Positions 54,642 to 63,551 of a stretch of 64,000 bases of DNA are shown one piece after another. Source of the DNA: JANTGF01 sp963750735 (GTDB taxonomy: Bacteria; Bacteroidota; Bacteroidia; Bacteroidales; VadinHA17); the NCBI GenBank assembly GCA_963750735.1, contig CAVVRY010000008.1, positions 186,001-250,000 on the forward strand, read 5' to 3'. The notes beneath the pieces were generated by a model. That model was not told the DNA's origin, made no database searches, and worked only from the letters and a program-made list of their open reading frames with translations. The first letter of the stretch is position 1, and the number at the start of each line of letters is the position of its first letter. Position numbers and translations under genes: made by a program.

Positions 54642-56012
54642 TTATCCAATAAAAGCTGACTTTATTTTTTTAACAACTTCAGAAAAATTCTTACCACCAT
54701 TATTTTCAAGCTCTTTAATATCAGCTTCATGCTTATCAAGTTTTATGAATTGCAAGAGGAATAATGTTATTCCTGAAGCTAATATACAAACAAGAATTAA
54801 TATCTGATAGCTAAATATTTTATTAAGAGGACCCAATAGAAAAGCCCCTAATGACAATCCCAGATTTGAAATGGCCATATATAAAGTAAATTGTGTTGCT
54901 GCTACTTTTTTCCATGACAATTGCATTGCGGTAGCAAAAATGGCAATTGTCAACAATACAAACAAAGAATAAAAAGCAATAATAAATGCTGTTATAAATT
55001 TGGGTTCATCCCAGAATGAGAAAAATGCTGAAAACGCACCCACTAGCAGCATTAATAGAATGAGAAAAACAGCCATCATCTTAATTTTACCTAAGTAATC
55101 AATTAAAAAACCACCAATTAGCATTCCTATAGCACCAGAAATAATTCCTGAGGTAGCAAATACCTGGGAATAATCCGTATCCGACCAACCTAATTCCTGA
55201 ACTGTTAATACAGGTAGTACTGTATCGATTAGACCTCTGCTTATTGTATTAAAAAAAACAGCTACTCCCATTATAAAACTCATAGGCAGAAAAAACACAT
55301 TTATTAAATTCCTGAAAATACTCTTCCAGTCTTTCAACTGCATATTTTTTGCTAATTCGGAGGCTTTTCCAGGCATCCAGGGTAAAATCTTTTCTCCTGG
55401 TCTTTCCCTTAATAACAGAGGTAATAACATGATTAGGAAAACAAGGACAGAAAAGGATAATATTGTAATTGAAAATCCATATTTATTGATGAATAAACTA
55501 CCAAGGGCTACTGAAAGTGCTATGCCTATTGTTTTCGAACCCCACATCAACCCATTTGCCCGAGCTTGTTGATTTACTGGTAAAATGTCAATAGCCAAGC
55601 CATCAACAGCTACATCTTGAAAAGCGCTAAAAAACATAACGATAAATCCTATAAAAGTGAGAGCTGAAATATTTGTGGATGGGTCACTGATAAGTGACAT
55701 TATAGTAAAACTAATCAAGATCCCAATCTGTCCAAATAAAACCCAGGGTCTTCTGCGCCCCATTGGCAAATAAGTAAATCGGTCCATAATAGGGCCATTA
55801 ATTAGTTTAAAACTCCATGGAAGAGCAATAATTCCAACATAACTACCGATTTGCGCTGGACTGAAGCCATTTTTCGCTAACCAGGCTGGTAGAGCAAAAA
55901 TAAGTAAGCCTTCCGGGATACCCTGGGCAACATATAATGCAGCAAAAGTAAAGTATCTTAAAAAACTACTCTCAGAAAGCGACTTAACTTTTAAAGGCCC
56001 GGCTTTTGACAT
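54642..56012 (-). CDS. MFS transporter, AmpG-like
   Basis: The 456-residue inner-membrane protein has twelve predicted membrane segments and the AmpG-type start YFTFAALYVAQGIPEGLLIF. The MFS motif A variant GPIMDRFTYLPMGRRRPWVL lies between segments 2 and 3. AmpG imports anhydro-muropeptides during wall recycling in Proteobacteria. In Bacteroidota AmpG-like proteins may carry other substrates. It is the first gene of a minus-strand run with queG and the small exporter gene. Confidence 0.85.
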   Translation of the reverse strand: MSKAGPLKVKSLSESSFLRYFTFAALYVAQGIPEGLLIFALPAWLAKNGFSPAQIGSYVGIIALPWSFKLINGPIMDRFTYLPMGRRRPWVLFGQIGILISFTIMSLISDPSTNISALTFIGFIVMFFSAFQDVAVDGLAIDILPVNQQARANGLMWGSKTIGIALSVALGSLFINKYGFSITILSFSVLVFLIMLLPLLLRERPGEKILPWMPGKASELAKNMQLKDWKSIFRNLINVFFLPMSFIMGVAVFFNTISRGLIDTVLPVLTVQELGWSDTDYSQVFATSGIISGAIGMLIGGFLIDYLGKIKMMAVFLILLMLLVGAFSAFFSFWDEPKFITAFIIAFYSLFVLLTIAIFATAMQLSWKKVAATQFTLYMAISNLGLSLGAFLLGPLNKIFSYQILILVCILASGITLFLLQFIKLDKHEADIKELENNGGKNFSEVVKKIKSAFIG

Positions 56013-56330
56013 AATCCACTATTAAAGAAATTGTTAATGAAAAAACCAAAAGTATATTATTCCAAGTTTAAATTCGAACTAAAGCTTTCTAAACTAAATA
56101 AAAATAGCATTTGCAATTCAAAACTGATTTCTACGGATAAAACCACCTGGGGATTTTTCTTTTCTGATTTTAGAGAACACTTTTCTAAAAAAATATTGAA
56201 GATGTATATTAGTTATTTGTGACATAATATCATGCGCATTTATTTCCTTTGATTCTGATCTAAGGTATTTTTTTTGCAACTTTGATTAGAATATCTATAT
56301 TAGAAGGCAAACAAAATATAAATCAATATT
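56013..56330. other. Divergent intergenic region
   Basis: This 318-base region separates the AmpG-like gene from the membrane protein gene and should contain both promoters. A short open frame at 56031-56222 shows no protein-like features. I find no repeat, RNA or clear promoter. Confidence 0.5.
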
Positions 56331-56804
56331 GTGACAACAGAAAAAAGTAAAAACAACATCCTTTGGTTTAAAGGAATCTGGAATGGAGTTCTTGCCTGGA
56401 TTATTGGGATTATAGCATACATGATACCAGCATTTGTAGTTGCCATGAAAATGGGTTTTGAGCTTGGGCCTAAATCTGATGATCCAAATGCAGTTAGTCA
56501 GGAAATAAGTCAGTTTATTTCAGGCATGTACCAAAATAACCAGTTATTGTCTTATGGGCTAATTATCGCAATTGCATTATTAATTTTTTGGAGAGCAAGA
56601 ATTGTTATTAAAAAATCACCAGATAACATTTTAGTAAATGGGTTGCTAGTGACAATATTCCCAGTTTTATTTAGCATTTTTACTATCTTCTCATCTGAAT
56701 TTAGATTTACCTCCATTATTGGAGTTATCTTTTATATGGCCGCAGGTTATGCTGCTGGCTATTTGGGGAACCTTTCAGCAGGTAAGAATTCCAAATCTGA
56801 TTAA
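56331..56804 (+). CDS. Small integral membrane protein of unknown function
   Basis: Translation is taken to start at GTG 56331. The 157-residue product has four predicted membrane segments: GVLAWIIGIIAYMIPAFVVA, LSYGLIIAIALLIFW, GLLVTIFPVLFSIFTIF and IIGVIFYMAAGYAAGYLG. A polar loop (GPKSDDPNAVSQEISQF) follows the first. No family is recognised. It precedes the propeller/toroid gene by 19 bases and is probably co-transcribed. Confidence 0.65.
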   Translation: MTTEKSKNNILWFKGIWNGVLAWIIGIIAYMIPAFVVAMKMGFELGPKSDDPNAVSQEISQFISGMYQNNQLLSYGLIIAIALLIFWRARIVIKKSPDNILVNGLLVTIFPVLFSIFTIFSSEFRFTSIIGVIFYMAAGYAAGYLGNLSAGKNSKSD

Positions 56805-56823
56805 ACCAATAAAATTATTCAAT

Positions 56824-59055
56824 ATGAAACCATCTTTAAAAGTATTTACTGGAATTATTCTTTTAGTAATAATAATTTCTCCTCCAACACAGGCTGATGA
56901 TTTTTTTGGTCTGAAAAATAAGACATGGAAACCTGTTCCCGATAATATTTTTCTTCAGGAAATCGGACAAAAAATTCCATTAGATAAGCCAGCTACATCT
57001 CTAGCTGTAATGAACAATCAATGCTATGTTGTTTTAGAAGGCAAAGTACAATTAATATCAGAGGAGTACCTAAAAGCTGTACCAAATGGACCTGAAAATG
57101 TTAGCCGACTAAAAACCTTGGACGGTGTACTTTGGGCGCTTTCATCAAATGGAATATACAGGTTAAAAGAAGAAAAACTGGCAACTGATTGATGAGAAGG
57201 TTTTTGTTGACGTTTGTTTGCATCTAGGGACCGTACATGCAGCCACAAGGGATGAAGTATATCGACTTGAAAATGATAAATTTGTTGACATTAAACCCGA
57301 AATAGGATACCTTTCAAGTGACATAACCATGCTGATGGAAGACGGCAGTCAGGTTCTTGCCGACCCTGTCCGGATTGGACCTATCGATCGAATCGATTCC
57401 TACAGTGGCACCTTACATATTCTTAGACCCGGTAAACTGGTTTTATTTGATGGAAGAATAGTAAATCAGGATTTTGTAGACTGGGGTACCCTACCCTCAC
57501 CTCATACCTCTGATATGGTAAGTGCTGGAAGCCGTTTATTTGTCAGTACAAGTAGAGGATTAGGTGTATTAAGAGGGGCTGCTTTAACCTCTTTAAAAGG
57601 AACAGATGGCCTTCCATATGAGGAAACAACTTGCCTTGAAACCGGATTTGATAATGATATTTGGATTGGGACAACAAAAGGAGCCATCCGGATGCTTGAG
57701 AATGACTGGCACTATTTTGGTGCGGATCATTGGCTTCCCGGAGATAATGTTCATGATATAGCTGTGGGTAACAATGTTGTTTACATTGCTACAGATCATG
57801 GAATTGGAATTATTAGGTATGAACCCTATACACTTCGGAAAAAAGCAGACTACTATGAGCGACATCTAGATGAATGGGGACATAAGCGACTCGGATTTAT
57901 ACATACTTTGTACAAGAAGGGGGATGAATGGATACGTGAAGTAAGTGATAATGATGGTGCTCATACAGCTCCATATCTTGCAGCAATGTCATTCAAATAT
58001 GCTGTAACCGGAGACAAATCAGCCCGGGAAGAAGCTGTTGAATCCTTTAAAGCGATGTTGTGGCTTCAAGAAGTGACTACTATAGATGGTTTAATTGCTC
58101 GTTCAATCTGGTCTACTACAGCTGATGCTGATACAAGAGGGAAACATGGTTCAGGAGGATTACCTGCTAGATGGTACCCTACTGATGATGGAAAATGGTA
58201 TTGGAAGGGGGATACATCCAGTGATGAAATAATTGCACATTTCTATTCAGTTTCCATTTTCCATGATCTGGTTGCAGAGGGAAAAGAAAAGGAAATGGCA
58301 AAAAAACATCTTGCCAAAGTAGCTGAATACATTTATAAAAATGGCTGGGTATTAATTGATATGGACGGTAAACCTACCCGCTGGGGACGTTGGGACCCAA
58401 AATACCTGCTAAGTCCTTATGGATACTCAGACAAAGGACTGAATGGGCTGGAAGCATCCACTTTTATGAAAACTGCCTATGCCCTAACAGGGGAGAACAT
58501 ATTTGAAGAGGGTTTCGATCAGTTAACGGAGTTTGGTTATCAAAACTATATTGTTCGACAAAAGAACACGTTTCCTCCTGAAAATATAGCACCATGGGAC
58601 GATAACCTAGCCTTTGAAAGTTATTATACCCTTCTTCGTTATACCACCGATCCCATGTTGAGATCTATTTATTTACGGAGCCTGAACCGTACTTTTGAGG
58701 TAAAGCGAATGGAACATATTGGCTGGTTTAACTTTTCTTACGGTGCCTTAACTGGGAATGATTGTGAGGCTGACAAAGCTGCACAAAGTCTAAGGGAATG
58801 GACGCTGGATTGCATTGAGTATAACTATCGCAATTCCTTCAGAGATGATTTGTTCCCGGAGCCAGGTTATGTACCTTACGAAGGTGGAACTAAGGCAATG
58901 TCACCCAGGGAAACCAGTGTGACAAGAGGTAGCCGGAATGCCCTGCGATACGATGGAGGAGTAGGAGGCAGAAGAGTTATGGAGCCCACAGGTTATTTAC
59001 GTGATTATTGGATGGGCGATATCATGGAATGATCGAAGCCGCACAAACCACTTAG
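56824..59055 (+). pseudogene. Beta-propeller plus alpha/alpha-toroid secreted protein with two frame disruptions
   Basis: A signal peptide (GIILLVIIISPPTQA) precedes propeller-like repeats. The first frame ends at 57190-57192 after NGIYRLKEEKLATD. A second frame, open from 57167, continues NWQLIDEKVFVDVCLHLGTV and VHAATRDEVYRLENDKF, which fits after skipping one base in the five A at 57173-57177. Propeller text (DIWIGTTKGAIRM, NVVYIATDHGIGIIRY) leads to a helical toroid-like half (HGSGGLPARWYPTDDGKWYW, LLSPYGYSDKGLNGL). The frame stops at 59030-59032 after WMGDIME. A third frame from 59017 gives GRYHGMIEAAQTT, which fits the WMGRYHG ending better and suggests one base missing in GGG. The restored length is 743 residues. 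Function unknown, possibly glycan-related. Confidence 0.7.
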
Positions 59056-59381
59056 AAGATGATTTAATCTCTGTTCCCAGAAGAAAGAATGTAGAATCTA
59101 GGTGCTAAGCCTTATAACGGACCCAAAAGGCCAAAAATAGTATTAATGAGTATGTTGACATAATTCTACAACTAGCTTCATATTCACTGGATCCCAGTGA
59201 ATTATTTTATTATAAAAATAACTTAAGTTAGCTGTTAAAGCTGGAGCTGCTACTCTTAATCCGGATGATCCATCTTCAGTAATCTTGGCACCTTCCCTTA
59301 TAGCTGCAGTGAGGTCTGCCCAGTAACGGAATTAGATTATACCAAGCTGCGAGAAAACCAGAAGTAAATTATGTAAAATCA
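59056..59381. other. Region of degraded sequence between the propeller gene and the suf operon
   Basis: The region carries a gene remnant on the minus strand (separate entry, 59143-59368). An 8-base inverted repeat TTCACTGG/CCAGTGAA with an ATC loop (59183-59201) lies inside it and could end transcription of the propeller gene, although the following T-rich stretch is interrupted. The first 87 bases hold nothing I recognise. Confidence 0.5.
59143..59368 (-). pseudogene. Remnant resembling the C-terminus of a Gfo/Idh/MocA oxidoreductase
   Basis: Read on the minus strand from 59368, the text is FTSGFLAAWYNLI. After skipping one base near 59329 it continues RYWADLTAAIREGAKITEDG, SSGLRVAAPALTANLSYFYN and KIIHWDPVNMKLV to a stop at 59143. 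The APALTANLSY...HWDP pattern resembles the C-terminal end of Gfo/Idh/MocA sugar oxidoreductases. About 75 codons remain of a gene that should have more than 350. No start is possible, because the suf gene stop lies 13 bases beyond. Family assignment is by eye and moderate. Confidence 0.5.
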
Positions 59382-59708
59382 TTACAAGAGCCCCAAAGCA
59401 AGGGCAGCTTCTTCCGACAACATACTCTTGTCCCAGGGTGGATCAAAAGTAAGTTTAAGATCCAGTTCTTTTACCCCCTCAACTCCCTTCACTTTTTGAT
59501 TTACTTCCTCTAGAAGCTGATCGGCCATCGGACAATTAGGGGCCGTTAAAGTCATGGTTAAGTGAACAAGTTGATCCTCATCAATGTTTATTTCATATAT
59601 TAGACCCAGCTCATAAATATTCACTGGTATTTCAGGGTCATAAATATTTTTCAAGCACTCTACAATGAGGCTTTCCAATTGTAAGGGATTATTTTCTTTA
59701 GTTTCCAT
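59382..59708 (-). CDS. DUF59/MIP18 family Fe-S assembly protein (SufT-like)
   Basis: The 108-residue product is a DUF59 domain protein that helps Fe-S cluster maturation in suf operons. The sequence NIYDPEIPVNIYELGLIYEI and TAPNCPMADQL, with the conserved Cys, is diagnostic, as is FDPPWDKSMLSEEAALALGLL at the end. An upstream ATG at 59750 would overlap sufE by 38 bases; the ATG at 59708 avoids this and is preferred. It is the last gene of the suf operon. Confidence 0.92.
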   Translation of the reverse strand: METKENNPLQLESLIVECLKNIYDPEIPVNIYELGLIYEINIDEDQLVHLTMTLTAPNCPMADQLLEEVNQKVKGVEGVKELDLKLTFDPPWDKSMLSEEAALALGLL

Positions 59709-59712
59709 TTTA

Positions 59713-60147
59713 TCAACCTTTCTGTTGTTTTGCATGATAGGCCAAAGCATACAACTTCATTTGCTTTACCATAGCGTATAAGCCATTGGCTCTAGTGGGA
59801 CTAAGATTTTCTCTTAAACCGATTTTATCAATAAAATATAAATCAGCATCCTTCACTTCTTCAGGTTTCCTTCCTGAAAGAACACGTATAAGTAAGGCAA
59901 CTATTCCTCTGGTAATTATAGCATCACTATCAGCATAATATTTAATATGCTCTCCTTCCATTTTAGCATTGAGCCAAACTTTTGACTGACAGCCATTTAT
60001 CAGGTATTCATCGGTTTTATATTTGTCAGCAATCAAAGGCATATCGTTATTTATTTCAATAAGATAACTGTACTTATCCATCCAATCATCGAAAACACCA
60101 AACTCCTCAATTATCTGATCTTGTATTTCATTCAAAGTTTCCATCAT
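59713..60147 (-). CDS. sufE: Cysteine desulfuration protein SufE
   Basis: SufE accepts persulfide sulfur from SufS and passes it to SufB. The 144-residue protein contains the active Cys in LINGCQSKVWLNA and the TRGIVALLIRVLSGRKPEEV helix typical of SufE. The C-terminal LSPTRANGLYAMVKQMKLYA is conserved. It lies 12 bases after sufS and 4 bases before the DUF59 gene, in the expected operon order. Confidence 0.95.
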   Translation of the reverse strand: MMETLNEIQDQIIEEFGVFDDWMDKYSYLIEINNDMPLIADKYKTDEYLINGCQSKVWLNAKMEGEHIKYYADSDAIITRGIVALLIRVLSGRKPEEVKDADLYFIDKIGLRENLSPTRANGLYAMVKQMKLYALAYHAKQQKG

Positions 60148-60159
60148 GTATGCAAATTG

Positions 60160-61377
60160 TTAACCAAACATTTGTTTGACTCTCATTAATCCATCATATA
60201 AAAGATCAATCTCCTCAAAAGTATTATAGAAAACCATCGATGCCCGAACTGTTCCATCAATGCCAAATCGGGTCATTACCGGCTGTGCACAATGGGTACC
60301 AGTTCGTACAGCTACTCCCATTTTATCAAGTATCATCCCTGTATCTGATTGATGAATGCCATTTAAAAGAAATGAAATAATGCTAATTTTATTCTCGGCC
60401 GTTCCAAAAACTTTAAATCCATCAATCTTGCAAAGTTTCTCCTGTGCATACTTAAGCAACTCTTTTTCATATTCCTGAATATTTTGAAGACCAATTGAAG
60501 ACAAATAATCAAGAGCCTCTCCCATGGCTATTGCATCAGGATAATTTGCAGTTCCTGCCTCAAATTTCAGTGGTAATTCAGAAAAAGTAGATTCCTCAAA
60601 GCTTACATTTGATACCATATCTCCACCTCCCTGGTAAGGAGGAAGCTTTTCAAGCCATTTTTCCTTACCATATAGCACTCCTATACCATTTGGCCCATAT
60701 ATTTTATGACCAGAAAATGCATAAAAGTCACAATCCAGGTCCTGAACGTCCACTTGCTCATGTTGCACGGCCTGAGCTCCATCCACCAGGACAGGGATTT
60801 CTTTTTCGTGTGCCTTTTGTATGAGTTCTTTAACCGGGTTAATAGTACCAAGTGCATTTGATACATGATTCAGGGCTAGGATTTTAGTTTTTGAAGTCAA
60901 AAATCTATCTGCTTTTTCAAGAATGAGCTCTCCTTTATCATTCATTGGAAGGACCTTTATTTTTGCTCCCTTCCTTATTGCAAGTTGTTGCCAGGGAACA
61001 ATGTTTGAATGATGTTCAAGAGCTGATATTAGAATCTCATCATCCTCATGAACATAAGTTTCCCCAAAAGAATATGCCAATAAGTTTATGGATGCAGTCG
61101 TTCCGGCTGTAAATACTATCTCATTCCAATTTGAGGCATTTATATACTTTTGAACCTTTGTCCTGGCCAATTCATATCTTTCAGTCATTTGCCCACTCAA
61201 AAAGTGTAGTCCCCTGTGAACATTACTATTTTGTGAAGTATAAATTTTCTGAAGACAATCAATTACCACTGCTGGTTTCTGTGTGGTTGCCCCATTGTCA
61301 AAATAAACCAGGGGTCTGCCATGAACCTTCTGATGCAATATCGGAAAATCTTTTCTGATTTTTTGGATATCTAACAT
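60160..61377 (-). CDS. sufS: Cysteine desulfurase SufS
   Basis: SufS removes sulfur from cysteine with pyridoxal phosphate. The product (405 residues) starts MLDIQKIRKDFPILHQKVHG. The PLP lysine is in FYAFSGHKIYGPNGIG and the cofactor Asp in VDGAQAVQHEQVDV. The active Cys lies in RTGTHCAQPVM, the SufS-type sequence. An upstream ATG at 61482 would add 35 residues and overlap sufD; the ATG at 61377 leaves a 10-base gap and fits the family. Confidence 0.96.
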   Translation of the reverse strand: MLDIQKIRKDFPILHQKVHGRPLVYFDNGATTQKPAVVIDCLQKIYTSQNSNVHRGLHFLSGQMTERYELARTKVQKYINASNWNEIVFTAGTTASINLLAYSFGETYVHEDDEILISALEHHSNIVPWQQLAIRKGAKIKVLPMNDKGELILEKADRFLTSKTKILALNHVSNALGTINPVKELIQKAHEKEIPVLVDGAQAVQHEQVDVQDLDCDFYAFSGHKIYGPNGIGVLYGKEKWLEKLPPYQGGGDMVSNVSFEESTFSELPLKFEAGTANYPDAIAMGEALDYLSSIGLQNIQEYEKELLKYAQEKLCKIDGFKVFGTAENKISIISFLLNGIHQSDTGMILDKMGVAVRTGTHCAQPVMTRFGIDGTVRASMVFYNTFEEIDLLYDGLMRVKQMFG

Positions 61378-61387
61378 CTGGCCTTTA

Positions 61388-62752
61388 TTATGAGTTAATA
61401 ACTGAGCAATTTTCGCATTTAGCCAGTTCACCTTTAAGACGCTTGTAAACCAGATCCGCGATGCGGTCTTGAAGCGATTCAATTTGGATCTTTCTGATTA
61501 CTTCATGTGTAAAACCATACATCATCATTAACCTGGCTTCCCGTTTTGAAATTCCACGAGTTCTCAGGTAAAACATTGCTTCTTCATCAATCTGACCAAC
61601 CGTGGCACCGTGTGAACATTTCACATCATCTGCATAAATTTCAAGCTGTGGCTTTGAATTCATTCTGGCAGTGTCGGTTAATAAAATATTGTTATTTCTT
61701 TGATAGGCTTCAGTATGCTGAGAATCTTTTCTAACAAGAATACGACCACTAAATGTTCCTTTTGCATTATCATCCAATACTCCCTTAAACAACTGCTCAC
61801 TATGACAGTTTGCATGGGCATGATCTACTACTACAAAATTATCAATAAGTTGATTTTTATCTGCAAGGTAAAGGCCGTTTGAGAAGTTTTCAGCTCCTTC
61901 TCCATTTAGAACAACATTATGATTATTCCTAATTACGCCTCCATGTAATGAAATCGAATTTGTGGTAACACGGCTGTCTCTTCCCTGAAGGATATAATGA
62001 TAATTTATCAAAGAAGAATCATTGTGCTTATTATGCAATAGCGTAAAGTCAAGATTTGCATTATTGCCCACAAATGTTTCTGTTACTGAATTCGTAAATG
62101 ATTTCTTCTTTGACAAAGCATGATCGCAAATCACTATTTTTAGCTGTGCACCTTCTTCCAGAATGATAAAATTTCTTGGTTGGATAAAAAGCTCTTTAGC
62201 AGATAGAACAAGGTTTACAATCTGAATTGGCTTTTCAACAACTACATTTTTTGGAACATAAATGAAAAATCCATCTCTGGCCAGGGAGGTATTTAAATCT
62301 ACCAGACTGTCATTTCCAATTCCTGCGATTTTTGAGAAATACTCTTCATAAACTTCCGGCATCTCTTCAGCGGCAGCTGATAGGCTTCCGTAAAGAACAC
62401 CTTCAGGTAAAAGATTTAGTTTCCCTGTTCCTCCATAATAAAATCCATTCACCAGAGTGATCATATGGGTATTTAATGCAGGTATGTCGCACTGAAATAC
62501 ATGGTTGATATCAAAATGTTTTATTCCCTGTGAAAACTGATAGGTATATGAAGGATCAAATAAGCTTTTAACTGAGAGGTACTTATACATCTCATTCTTA
62601 TTTCCTGGAAGGCCTATGCTGCTAAATGAGCTGGCTGCTGATTCACGCACAGATTTAATAAATCCAGGGTAATTGTCATCAACTTTTCCTGAATGATCAA
62701 ATAGATTCTGAAAATCAAATTCCTGGTTGTTATGTGTTGCTACTTCTGTCAT
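61388..62752 (-). CDS. sufD: Fe-S cluster assembly protein SufD
   Basis: SufD forms the SufBCD scaffold with SufB and SufC. The 454-residue protein has the beta-helix core (NFIILEEGAQLKIVICDHAL, FSNGLYLADKNQLIDNFVVV) and the typical end YADDVKCSHGATVGQIDEEA followed by YLRTRGISKREARLMMMYGF. The Cys-His pair of KCSHGAT is conserved. It lies 26 bases after sufC and 10 bases before sufS. Confidence 0.96.
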   Translation of the reverse strand: MTEVATHNNQEFDFQNLFDHSGKVDDNYPGFIKSVRESAASSFSSIGLPGNKNEMYKYLSVKSLFDPSYTYQFSQGIKHFDINHVFQCDIPALNTHMITLVNGFYYGGTGKLNLLPEGVLYGSLSAAAEEMPEVYEEYFSKIAGIGNDSLVDLNTSLARDGFFIYVPKNVVVEKPIQIVNLVLSAKELFIQPRNFIILEEGAQLKIVICDHALSKKKSFTNSVTETFVGNNANLDFTLLHNKHNDSSLINYHYILQGRDSRVTTNSISLHGGVIRNNHNVVLNGEGAENFSNGLYLADKNQLIDNFVVVDHAHANCHSEQLFKGVLDDNAKGTFSGRILVRKDSQHTEAYQRNNNILLTDTARMNSKPQLEIYADDVKCSHGATVGQIDEEAMFYLRTRGISKREARLMMMYGFTHEVIRKIQIESLQDRIADLVYKRLKGELAKCENCSVINS

Positions 62753-62778
62753 TGCAAGTACTTTGCATCAAATTTATT

Positions 62779-63528
62779 TTATTCCAACTCTTTTTTTATC
62801 CAGTCATACCCTTTCTCCTCCAGCTCAAAAGCCAGCTCCTTTCCGCTTGATTTTACCAATCGACCCTTGTATAGAACATGAACAAAATCAGGTATAATGT
62901 AATCCAACAATCTCTGGTAATGGGTAATTATTATTACTGCATTATCTGGTCTTTTCAGCTTGTTCACACCATTTGCTACTATACGCAAAGCATCAATGTC
63001 AAGGCCTGAATCTGTTTCATCTAAAATAGCCAGATCAGGTTCCAGCATGGCCATCTGAAAAATCTCATTTTTTTTCTTCTCACCACCGGAGAATCCTTCA
63101 TTTACTGACCTGCTGGTTAAGCCTGAATCAATTTCAACAAGGTTCTTTTTTTCTCTCATGAATTTTAGAAAATCAGAAGGAGAAAGTGGTTCGAGTCCTC
63201 TAGCTTTTCTCTGCTCATTAATAGCAGTTTTCATAAAATTCACCATGCTCACACCTGGAATTTCAATTGGGTACTGAAATCCAAGGAATACGCCAGCATG
63301 TGATCTATCTTCAGGTGATAACTCCAGAAGGTTCTCTCCTTTAAATAGTATTTCACCACTTGTAACCTCAACCAGGTCCCTTCCTGCCAATACAGAGGCC
63401 AATGTGCTTTTCCCTGATCCGTTAGGACCCATTATTGCATGCACCTCACCAGCCTGAACTTTTAGACTAATGCCTTTTAAAATTTCTTTTCCATCGATTT
63501 CAGCATGCAAATCTTTTATTTCTAACAT
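62779..63528 (-). CDS. sufC: Fe-S assembly ATPase SufC
   Basis: SufC is the ABC-type ATPase that drives the SufBCD scaffold. Walker A (GPNGSGKSTLASVLAG), the signature (NEGFSGGEKKKNEIFQ) and Walker B with the switch (LAILDETDSGLDIDALR) are complete, as is the H-loop (IITHYQRLLDYI). A TTG two codons upstream would give MK-MLEIKDL; the ATG at 63528 is the better start (249 residues). It lies 23 bases after sufB. Confidence 0.97.
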   Translation of the reverse strand: MLEIKDLHAEIDGKEILKGISLKVQAGEVHAIMGPNGSGKSTLASVLAGRDLVEVTSGEILFKGENLLELSPEDRSHAGVFLGFQYPIEIPGVSMVNFMKTAINEQRKARGLEPLSPSDFLKFMREKKNLVEIDSGLTSRSVNEGFSGGEKKKNEIFQMAMLEPDLAILDETDSGLDIDALRIVANGVNKLKRPDNAVIIITHYQRLLDYIIPDFVHVLYKGRLVKSSGKELAFELEEKGYDWIKKELE

Positions 63529-63551
63529 TTTCAATTATTCATTAAATAAGT

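Noticed and set aside
56031..56222. 63-codon open frame in the divergent region before the membrane protein gene
   Set aside because: Low-complexity Lys/Phe/Ser-rich text in AT-rich DNA, without homology features or a suitable context.
59183..59201. Hairpin TTCACTGG-ATC-CCAGTGAA as a terminator of the propeller gene
   Set aside because: It lies within coding-like remnant text (IIHWDPVN) and the T-rich tail is weak, so it may be coincidence.
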